A DNA stretch of 21,529 nt from an uncultured Collinsella sp. GTDB taxonomy: Bacteria; Actinomycetota; Coriobacteriia; Coriobacteriales; Coriobacteriaceae. The first letter of the stretch is position 1; every line of letters begins with the position of its first letter. Made by a program: the position numbers and the translations under genes. The stretch spans positions 1-21,529 of the forward strand of contig CABUDI010000029.1 of assembly GCA_902490305.1 (NCBI GenBank), written 5' to 3'. Of the stretch, positions 15,617-21,529 are shown piece after piece. Below the pieces are notes generated by a model. That model saw nothing but the letters and a program-made list of their open reading frames with translations. It did no database searches and was not told the DNA's origin.

Positions 15617-16000
15617 GGTATCCCCCATTGTTAGCCTCATACTACTTTATGAACGTAATAGTAAACCTTGGCGAACTATTTTTGGGCGAGAGTGGGGGTT
15701 TGTTTCAAGACTAGTCATTGGGGACGTTCTTAAATGACTAGCTGTTGAGGACACTCTTTCGCCACCCGGCAGCTGGGGGTGCTCATCGGGGACAGACTTA
15801 AATGACTGAAACCACTCATTGGGGACGGACTTAAATGAGTGCCTCGCCACCCAGCAGCTGGGGACGTTCCTTTCCTGCCGGCAGTTGGGGACAATCCTTG
15901 CCAACCCGGCCGGCAAACCGGCGAATCGGCAAAGACTGTCCCCAATGACTACTCTTGGTCGTTTAAGTCTGTCCCCAATGAGTGCCCGACGGCTAGGTGG
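15617..16000. other. 384-base intergenic region filled largely with short repeats
   Basis: Separates the LolD-type ABC operon from the ABC-2 exporter, both on the minus strand. About 15640-15700 is AT-richer and should hold the promoter of the ATPase/FtsX operon (TACTAT at 15657-15662 on the minus strand is one weak candidate). From 15709 to 15985 it is a patchwork of GGGGAC-type palindromes. The short reading frames here have no coding character. Confidence 0.6.
15709..15985. repeat. Cluster of seven GGGGAC-type palindromic repeat modules
   Basis: Plus-oriented GGGGAC cores lie at 15720, 15787-15792, 15821, 15860 and 15887. Inverted cores (GTCCCC) lie in 15934-15952 and 15957-15983. In the best copies the core is flanked by inverted arms: CTAGTCATT (15711-15719) and AATGACTAG (15733-15741) around GGGGACGTTCTTA; and CACTCATT (15813-15820) and AATGAGTG (15834-15841) around GGGGACGGACTTA. 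The 13-base spacer is constant. A second module, GGCAGYTGGGG or AGCAGCTGGGG, recurs at about 15768, 15853 and 15880. Unit spacing is irregular, so this is not a CRISPR. Confidence 0.75.
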
Positions 16001-17206
16001 CTAGGCGTGGGATTTGTTGTGCGTGAGGGCTAGGCCTGCGGCGGCGATGGCCACGGCAAAGAGTGCCGTGACGCCCAGGTCGCAGGCGATGTCGCCCAGC
16101 ACGGCGGACGTCAAATCCGAGGCAAGCGCCTTGCCGATCGCGTCGTTCACCCAATATGTCGGCACAAAGTGCGCCACGGTCTGCACGGCCGGGCCCATCA
16201 GCGACAGCGGCATCCAGGCACCGCCCAAAAACGTCATGAGCATGCCGAGCAGGTTGCCCACACCGTTGAGCAGTTCCTCGCGCGCACCCAGGCTCGAAAG
16301 GGCAAAGCCAACGGCCAAAGGCGTGCACGCCAGGGCAAACGTCGCCGCCAGCGCCAGACACACACGCCCTGCGCCGACCTCGGCGACCGCGCCGGCAAAG
16401 CCCACGACGCCCATCATGCTCGACACAAACCAGATACAGACGGTGAGCACGGCGGCGGCCGCAAACACGGCAAGCGAACGCTGGCGCTCGGAGATTGGAC
16501 CGGCATCCATACGACGCACGCGCTCGGGCTCGTTCATGCCCGAGAACACCAACCCCACCGATACGATGACCGACGAGATAATCGCGTACGCACCAAAGTT
16601 GAAATACGACTCGAGCGTGGCGGCGGCCGTCGAGTCGACCTTGACCTGCTCGATCTGGACCTCCGCGCGCTTGGCGGCGGCATGCTCAGCGGCCTTGGCA
16701 ACGTCGCCGTTGGAGGCAGTGGGCTCAAACGCCGCCGCAGCGCCCGCGAGCGAGATCCAGCGCGATGCCTCGGCAGACGAAAGCGCCGCCGCCATGGTGC
16801 CGGCACCGTAGGTCACATCGAGTTTGGGCAGGGACTCCCCCGCACGGGCAGCTGCAACGAGGTCGCCCTCAAACCCCTCCGGGATAAAGAACACGCAGTC
16901 GGCGCTACCCTTGGCGCTGTTACTCTTGGAGAGCGCGTCCGCAAGGTCGTAGGTGTCGTCGCCGACGCCCGTGACCAGCTCAAAGCGCGAACCCAGATGC
17001 TTGGTAAGCGCACGCGAAAGGTCGCTGTCGTCGCGGTCGACCACGATCACGTTAGCATCGTAGGGCTTGTACTCGGTGAGCTGCGACGAGTTCCAGCTCA
17101 CCGAGGCCGCGATGAATACGCCCATGAGCGAGATGAACACCGTGTAGATAAGCAGGTAGAACGGGTGCGCCAGCGCCATGCGAAGCGCGGTCTTAAAGGT
17201 GCTCAT
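16001..17206 (-). CDS. ABC-2 type transporter permease (second of two)
   Basis: 401 aa. One N-terminal helix (about 14-38), an extracytoplasmic domain of about 150-180 residues, then five to six C-terminal helices (about 205-395): the ABC2_membrane_3/NatB-like layout. The start is ATG at 17206, with AAGGAG five bases upstream; this overlaps the stop of the preceding permease gene by 14 bases, so translation is coupled. With the paired permease and the NatA/DrrA-type ATPase it should form an exporter with two different membrane subunits. Substrate unknown; related systems export Na+, drugs, lipids or lantibiotics. No terminator hairpin with a T-run is seen after the stop; the GGGGAC repeat cluster begins there. 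Confidence 0.88.
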   Translation of the reverse strand: MSTFKTALRMALAHPFYLLIYTVFISLMGVFIAASVSWNSSQLTEYKPYDANVIVVDRDDSDLSRALTKHLGSRFELVTGVGDDTYDLADALSKSNSAKGSADCVFFIPEGFEGDLVAAARAGESLPKLDVTYGAGTMAAALSSAEASRWISLAGAAAAFEPTASNGDVAKAAEHAAAKRAEVQIEQVKVDSTAAATLESYFNFGAYAIISSVIVSVGLVFSGMNEPERVRRMDAGPISERQRSLAVFAAAAVLTVCIWFVSSMMGVVGFAGAVAEVGAGRVCLALAATFALACTPLAVGFALSSLGAREELLNGVGNLLGMLMTFLGGAWMPLSLMGPAVQTVAHFVPTYWVNDAIGKALASDLTSAVLGDIACDLGVTALFAVAIAAAGLALTHNKSHA

Positions 17207-18380
17207 AGCGGCTCCTTCCAAAGATCAGCGTGGCGGCGGCAACGAACAGCAGCGCCATAAGGACCAGCGCGCCGGCGCGAACGGCAAAGGGACCCAGGTC
17301 CTCAAAGAAATACAGGCGGTTGAACATGTCGCAGATGAGCTTGACGGGGTTGAACCAGCACTCGGCCGGGCAGGCGCGGGCGACGTCGTCGGCAAGTGCC
17401 ATCGCCGGCTCGCCGTAGAGGCCGGCGAACAGGGCGCACGTGGTAGCAAAGCCCGTGAGGATGCCCGACTTGGACGCCTTGCCGCCCTTAACGGGGAGCG
17501 TGCCCACAAAGAGCCCCAGGCCCGTGGCGGCAAGCGCGGAAGCGGCACCGCCCACCAGACACAGCCCCTCGCGCCCGCCAAAGTCGACGCCCACGACCAC
17601 GCGCACGTAGCCAATCGCGATCGTCATCGAAGCAAAGGAAACCAGCCACGAGCCGACAAAGATGCCGGCCAGCGACGCCGTCTTGGAAAGACCGCCCACG
17701 CAGCGACGCGCACCAAGGCCCGACAGATTGGGCTGCAGGTCGACGACACTCAAGGCGGCAAACTCGGCAGACATCATCGCGACCAGGCCAAAGAGCGCGT
17801 AGTAGTAGATGACCGTACCATCGGGCGTGGTGCGTGTCAGGCTTACGCGGCGGGTGCCGCCCTCGAGCGACAGGGCGCGCGCAACCGCCGTCGAATCGGC
17901 GAGCGCCGCCGGGTTGTCTTGGGCAATCTGGGACATGAGCTCGGCATTTTGTGTATACGAGCTTGCCACCGTCTCCAGAATGCTGCGGTCGGTGAGCACC
18001 GACGACGTACGTGAGCCGTCATAGCTCGAAAGCAATGTGAGCTTGGGCGTGCCCGCGGCATCGACCGTATAGATGCCCGCGACCTCGCCGGCCTTAAGCG
18101 CACGGTTCGCATCGGCTGCATCGTCGCACTCGTGGATCTCGAGCAGCTGGTCGTCGCCTTCCTTGGCAAGCGACGTCGCCACGTCCTTAAAGGTCGAGGC
18201 GCCCCAGGCCTCATCCGCTACGACGGCAACCGGCACCGGGTCGACCGTGCCGTCGGAGCTCAGATTCGCAAACATAAACATGAACATCGTGGAAAGCGCG
18301 ACGGGAAAGATCGCGCCCCAAACCCACGTGCTCGGCCGGCGCAGCAGCGTCTTGACCGTGATAATAATGGTGTTGAACAT
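17193..18380 (-). CDS. ABC-2 type transporter permease (first of two)
   Basis: 395 aa. Layout is the same as its downstream partner: helix at about 20-40, an external domain of about 140 residues, and a membrane bundle from about 185 to 385. The external part contains a small alternating alpha/beta pattern (VPVAVVADEAWG near 48-59; AGEVAGIYTVDAAGTPKLTLL region near 97-117) typical of ABC2_membrane_3 proteins. The two permeases are clearly diverged relatives, suggesting a heterodimer. The ATG at 18380 has AGGGGG upstream and lies 9 bases after the ATPase stop. Confidence 0.88.
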   Translation of the reverse strand: MFNTIIITVKTLLRRPSTWVWGAIFPVALSTMFMFMFANLSSDGTVDPVPVAVVADEAWGASTFKDVATSLAKEGDDQLLEIHECDDAADANRALKAGEVAGIYTVDAAGTPKLTLLSSYDGSRTSSVLTDRSILETVASSYTQNAELMSQIAQDNPAALADSTAVARALSLEGGTRRVSLTRTTPDGTVIYYYALFGLVAMMSAEFAALSVVDLQPNLSGLGARRCVGGLSKTASLAGIFVGSWLVSFASMTIAIGYVRVVVGVDFGGREGLCLVGGAASALAATGLGLFVGTLPVKGGKASKSGILTGFATTCALFAGLYGEPAMALADDVARACPAECWFNPVKLICDMFNRLYFFEDLGPFAVRAGALVLMALLFVAAATLIFGRSRYEHL

Positions 18381-18389
18381 GGCTGCCCC

Positions 18390-19328
18390 CTAGTCGCGCA
18401 GCTCGCGGCCGGTGATCTCGAGGAACACGTCGTTGAGAGTCGGCGGCTCGCTCCACACGCGGCCGAGCGCAACGTCGGCAGCGCGCAGCGTGTCGAGGAT
18501 GTCGACCAGGTTGTGCGGGCTCGCTTCGCAGGTGCAGACGAGCTCGCCGCCGGACAGCTCGACGCTGAGCACGTGCTCGCGGGCGCGCAGCCGCTCGAAC
18601 GTGGCGGCCTCGACGGCGCCGACCTCGACAGTCACGCGCTCGCCCATCTGAATCATGCGCTTGAGCTCGTCGTTGGTGCCCTGCGCCAGCACGCGCCCGC
18701 CGTCCATGATCATGATGCGGCTGCAGATCTGCTCGACTTCCTCCATGTAATGGCTGGTATACACCACCGTGGCGCCCTCGTCGCGCAGGCGGCTGATGCC
18801 CTCCAGGATGGCGTTGCGGCTCTGCGGGTCGACCGCCACCGTGGGCTCGTCAAAAAAGATGAGCTCGGGCTTATGCGCGATGCCGCAGGCAATGTTGAGG
18901 CGGCGCGCCAGGCCGCCCGAGAGCTTGCCGGGGCGGAACTTGGCAAAGTCGCCCAGACCGACAAAGTCGATCGCCTCGTCCACGAGCGCACTGCGGCGCT
19001 TGCGGTCGCTGACGTAAAGGCTGCAGAAATAGTCGATGTTCTCGCGCACCGTGAGCTCGTCGAATACCGCCACCTGCTGCGGCACCACGCCGATGCGACG
19101 CTTGAGGTCGTAGCGGGCGGGCGTCATGGGCTCGCCGAACAGCTCGATGGTGCCCTTGTCGTAGGCAAGCAGCTGCAGGATGCAGTTGATGGACGTTGTC
19201 TTGCCCGAGCCGTTGGGGCCGAGCAGGCCAAAGATCTCGCCGAGGGCGATGCTCAGGTTAAAGTGGTCGAGCGCGATAAGGTCGTCGTAGCGCTTGACGA
19301 GGTTTTCGACGTGGACGATGTCTGTCAT
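18390..19328 (-). CDS. ABC transporter ATPase, NatA/DrrA/CcmA family
   Basis: 312 aa. Walker A GPNGSGKTT (37-45), Q-loop VVPQQ (81-85), signature LSGGLARRL (136-144), Walker B LIFFDEP (156-162), H-loop His193 in YTSHYMEEVEQ. The C-terminal 90 residues form the extra domain common in drug-export ATPases. The D-loop region reads TVAVDPQSR where TxGLDP is usual. The ATG at 19328 (MTDIVHVENL) is preceded by GGAAGG; the open frame upstream to 19394 has no ribosome site and atypical residues. First gene of the three-gene exporter, divergent from the histidine kinase. Confidence 0.93.
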   Translation of the reverse strand: MTDIVHVENLVKRYDDLIALDHFNLSIALGEIFGLLGPNGSGKTTSINCILQLLAYDKGTIELFGEPMTPARYDLKRRIGVVPQQVAVFDELTVRENIDYFCSLYVSDRKRRSALVDEAIDFVGLGDFAKFRPGKLSGGLARRLNIACGIAHKPELIFFDEPTVAVDPQSRNAILEGISRLRDEGATVVYTSHYMEEVEQICSRIMIMDGGRVLAQGTNDELKRMIQMGERVTVEVGAVEAATFERLRAREHVLSVELSGGELVCTCEASPHNLVDILDTLRAADVALGRVWSEPPTLNDVFLEITGRELRD

Positions 19329-19396
19329 GAGGCGGCCCTTCCGTTGATTGCGGCCCGGTACGATTGCATCATCGCAGGAGCCGCCGGCGCGCACCA

Positions 19397-19410
19397 GTGA
19401 TCTTTGTCAC
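19397..19410. promoter_or_regulatory. GTGA-N6-TCAC palindrome in the divergent exporter/two-component intergenic region
   Basis: GTGATCTTTGTCAC has the half-sites and spacing of CRP/FNR-superfamily operators (TGTGA-N6-TCACA). It lies about 70 bases upstream of the exporter start and about 120 bases upstream of the kinase start. It could instead bind the response regulator. The outer bases do not match the full CRP consensus. Confidence 0.35.
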
Positions 19411-19513
19411 GAGTGCGGAGCTTGGCCGCATGGCCTGCCGACTCCCCGCTTTGCCGCGCGGGAGGAATGTCACGGTTGTCCCGGGCGGCGCCTCCCCCGC
19501 GCGCAGCATCGCG

Positions 19514-19519
19514 TACAAT
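19514..19519 (+). promoter_or_regulatory. -10 box TACAAT directly before the kinase start (leaderless)
   Basis: TACAAT ends six bases before the ATG at 19526, so transcription would begin at or next to the A of the start codon. There is no Shine-Dalgarno sequence upstream of this ATG. No good -35 is visible at 17 bases. Confidence 0.5.
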
Positions 19520-19525
19520 ACCCGT

Positions 19526-20671
19526 ATGAACAGGCTTTTCGACAAATCGATCGTGCTGGCGTGCTGTATTGCGGCCGCCATGGGTCTTGCTGTGGACACT
19601 CGCCTGGTCGCGGCGTTTTGCCTTGGCGTTATTGCCACCTCGCTGGCCGAGGTCGGGCAGGGGGAACGCACGCGCCGTGCGAGCGAGGCCGCGAGCTACG
19701 CTTACATCATCGCGGTTGTCTTCGTGCCGCCGTTTGTGCCGTTTGCGCCTCTCGCCCTCTATGACATCGCGCGACGCGTGCGCCGCGAGCACGCCTGGGT
19801 CGCGCTGGGCATTGGCGTCACCTTTGTCTTTGCGCTCGTCGCGGACCTTCGTGCCGACGTGCTCACTGCCCGAACGCTCCTGTTGACCGCCATCCTTTCG
19901 GTTGCCGCCACCTTGTTATCGCTACGTACCGCCCAGCTAGAGCGCGAGCAGCAGCGCATGCGCCGTATCCGCGACGAGCTGCAGGAACGAGCCCTCGTGC
20001 TCGAAGCACGCAACCGCGATCTTGCCGACCGCCAGGACTACGAAGTCGAGCTCGCGACGCTCGCCGAACGCGCCCGCATCGCGCGCGAGATCCACGACAA
20101 CGTCGGGCACCAGCTCACGCGCGCCTCACTGCAGGCCGAAGCCCTACGCGTGGTTCATGCCAACGAGCCCGGCGTCGCCGCCGATTTCGCCGACATCAAA
20201 CGCACGGTTGACGAGGCGCTCCAGCTTGTGCGCACCAGCGTCCACGCGCTCAACGACAACGCCGCCGACCTTTCCGTGCAGCTCGAACGTATTGTTGAAG
20301 GCGCGCGCTCGGACGGCGGCCCGCAGATTGAGCTTGATGTTATGACCGAACATGCGCCCGCAAACGTCGCGAACTGCTTTGCGGCGGTCCTGCGCGAGGC
20401 GCTCTCCAACACCATGCGCCACGCTTGCGCCCATGCTGTCGCTGTACGATGCATGGAGCATCCGTCGTTTTACCAGCTCATCGTTACCGACGATGGCGTG
20501 GGCGGGGTCCAAGCAAGCGGCCGCGGCGCCGCGGAAGGCATGGGGCTCGCCTCCATGCGCAAGCGCATCGAGGCGCTTGGCGGCACCTTCACCGCCGGCC
20601 CGCGTGCCGGCGACGGCGGCTGGCGCGTGTTTGCCACCGTTCCCAAACAGCAAGGAGATGAGGACCAATGA
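19526..20671 (+). CDS. Sensor histidine kinase, NarL/DesK type (HisKA_3)
   Basis: 381 aa. Residues 8-135 hold several hydrophobic helices (four to five) with no large external sensor domain. Residues 137-178 form a charged linker, likely coiled coil. Residues 180-245 are the HisKA_3 dimerisation domain with phospho-accepting His190 in ARIAREIHDNVGHQ. Residues about 285-375 are the HATPase domain: N-box LREALSNTMRH, G1 DDGVGG, G2 GMGLASMRKRIEALGG. It autophosphorylates and passes phosphate to the response regulator, whose ATG overlaps its stop (ATGA). The start is ATG at 19526, preceded by TACAAT and apparently leaderless; the frame stays open to 19364 but that part lies in the intergenic promoter region and reads unlike protein. 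Signal unknown; a membrane-embedded sensor next to an exporter suggests envelope or drug sensing. Confidence 0.9.
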   Translation: MNRLFDKSIVLACCIAAAMGLAVDTRLVAAFCLGVIATSLAEVGQGERTRRASEAASYAYIIAVVFVPPFVPFAPLALYDIARRVRREHAWVALGIGVTFVFALVADLRADVLTARTLLLTAILSVAATLLSLRTAQLEREQQRMRRIRDELQERALVLEARNRDLADRQDYEVELATLAERARIAREIHDNVGHQLTRASLQAEALRVVHANEPGVAADFADIKRTVDEALQLVRTSVHALNDNAADLSVQLERIVEGARSDGGPQIELDVMTEHAPANVANCFAAVLREALSNTMRHACAHAVAVRCMEHPSFYQLIVTDDGVGGVQASGRGAAEGMGLASMRKRIEALGGTFTAGPRAGDGGWRVFATVPKQQGDEDQ

Positions 20672-21297
20672 GGCTCATCGTTGTCGACGACGACCGCTTG
20701 GTAGTCGATTCGCTCAAGATTATCCTGGGCGCCCAGCCGCAGATCGAGGTGGTGGGTACCGGCGCTAACGGCAACGACGCGGTTTCGCTCTATGCCGAGC
20801 ACGCACCCGATATCGCGCTGCTCGACATTCAGATGCCGGGGCGCGACGGACTTTCGGCGGCCCGCGAGATTCTTGAGCGCGACCCTGCGGCGCGCGTGGT
20901 GTTTCTGACGACATTCTCGGATGACGAGTACATTGTGTCGGCGCTCAAGTTGGGCGCCCGCGGCTATCTGATCAAAACCGATGTCGCCGCCATTCCGCCA
21001 GCGTTGGCGCAGGTCATGGATAGCAAACGCGTGCTCGAGGGTAAGGCGATCGAGGATATCAACTTTGATGGGGCGGGCATCGAAGCCGGCACGCCCCGCC
21101 GGCCCGCGGCCTTCGCCGGCCTGACCGACCGCGAGTTCGAAGTCGCCGAGCTCATCGCCCGCGGTCTCGACAACAAGGAGATTGCCGCCACCGCCTATAT
21201 GGGCGAGGGCACCGTACGCAATCACATCAGCTCGATCCTGGCAAAAATGGGCCTGCGCAACCGCACGCAAATCGCTATCGCCTACCTGCGAGGGTAA
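20668..21297 (+). CDS. Response regulator, NarL/FixJ family (LuxR-type HTH)
   Basis: 209 aa. Receiver domain residues 1-120: acidic pocket Asp7-Asp8-Asp9, phosphorylation site Asp53 in LLDIQMPG, switch Thr81/Thr82 in VFLTTF, Lys103 in YLIKTD. The LuxR-type DNA-binding domain is at about 150-207: LTDREFEVAELIARGLDNKE, then GTVRNHISSILAKMGLRNRT. All key residues are present. It overlaps the kinase stop by four bases (ATGA), so the two are cotranscribed and coupled. The divergent ABC-2 exporter is the likely target, by analogy with many actinobacterial and Firmicute kinase/regulator/exporter clusters. GGAG lies eleven bases upstream of the ATG. Confidence 0.94.
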   Translation: MRLIVVDDDRLVVDSLKIILGAQPQIEVVGTGANGNDAVSLYAEHAPDIALLDIQMPGRDGLSAAREILERDPAARVVFLTTFSDDEYIVSALKLGARGYLIKTDVAAIPPALAQVMDSKRVLEGKAIEDINFDGAGIEAGTPRRPAAFAGLTDREFEVAELIARGLDNKEIAATAYMGEGTVRNHISSILAKMGLRNRTQIAIAYLRG

Positions 21298-21529
21298 TCA
21301 CCCAACGTCCGACTGCCCCGGCACAGCTAAATGGCTGTTACCGATTTAATGCCATTTCAAAACTATGCCGGTTTACTACGATGAATCGTCGGTCTCCGAC
21401 CACAGCGTATTCCGCTTTAACAAAACCGACGCTCCTATAAGTTGTCAATAGGCAGTTTGCGGGAGCGTTCTCTCCAATTCGCACAGGAGCTCGTAATACC
21501 TCCTCTCCAGTTTCGTCGACCGCCGTTTC
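21298..21529 (-). other. Right-edge region, possible 3' end of a minus-strand gene
   Basis: AT-richer than the rest. On the minus strand the frame entering at 21529 stays open for 63 codons to TAA at 21338-21340. It contains a plausible strand-like stretch (VGFVKAEYAVVGDRRFIVVN). The next frame over gives a shorter open run to TGA at 21445-21447 with a helical look (LERRYYELLCELERTLP) and higher GC at third positions. One of the two may be the C-terminus of a gene convergent with the response regulator; the sequence here cannot decide. No clear rho-independent terminator is seen after the response regulator. Confidence 0.3.

Noticed and set aside
15709..15985. CRISPR array
   Set aside because: Repeats vary in length, orientation and spacing, are self-complementary around a 13-base core, and have no uniform spacers or cas genes.
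19467..19525. ATG at 19467 after GGAGG as the kinase start
   Set aside because: It is in a different frame from the kinase (59 bases before the ATG at 19526), so it cannot extend the protein.

Overview
The window is GC-rich, densely packed bacterial DNA with short intergenic gaps. Codon use favours G/C at third positions. The gene set (NRAMP-related carrier, hemolysin III, DUF362 ferredoxin, MacB-type and NatA-type ABC systems, NarL-type two-component pair) fits an anaerobic gut actinobacterium of the Coriobacteriia, perhaps Collinsella. That assignment is inferred from overall character and no search was run. I see no rRNA, tRNA, CRISPR array, phage genes or transposase gene. Thirteen genes lie on the minus strand and three on the plus strand.

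Minus-strand block from 9596 down to 266, in transcription order: hemolysin III, a DUF21/CBS (CorC/HlyC) membrane protein, an orphan domain resembling the N-terminal part of cyanophycin synthetase, a YtxH protein, a PRC-barrel protein whose start overlaps the ytxH stop, a NodB-fold polysaccharide deacetylase that has lost its metal-binding histidines, and then a two-gene metal unit. The metal unit is the most interesting part. An NRAMP-family transporter carries the substitutions expected of NRAMP-related magnesium transporters. It sits 8 bases behind an MgtE-like protein with intact sensor domains but a degenerate pore. A roughly 200-base leader able to form competing hairpins precedes the pair, and a strong terminator closes it.

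Middle: a plus-strand membrane-anchored alpha/beta hydrolase (9783-10748) has a clear promoter flanked by two copies of a palindromic operator-like sequence. It converges on a minus-strand DUF362/4Fe-4S protein across a bidirectional terminator. Upstream on the minus strand is a MacB/LolD-type ATPase plus a large FtsX-type permease with a coiled-coil insertion.

Right: a three-gene ABC-2 exporter on the minus strand (ATPase and two permeases with coupled or overlapping ends) is divergent from a plus-strand histidine kinase/response regulator pair (ATGA overlap). The kinase appears to be translated from a leaderless mRNA, and a GTGA-N6-TCAC palindrome lies in the shared intergenic region. The arrangement suggests that the two-component system controls the exporter.

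Spread between genes are copies of a short imperfectly palindromic repeat built around GGGGAC...CTTAA, with a cluster at 15709-15985 and single copies touching the stop codons of two genes. They look like REP-type non-autonomous elements.
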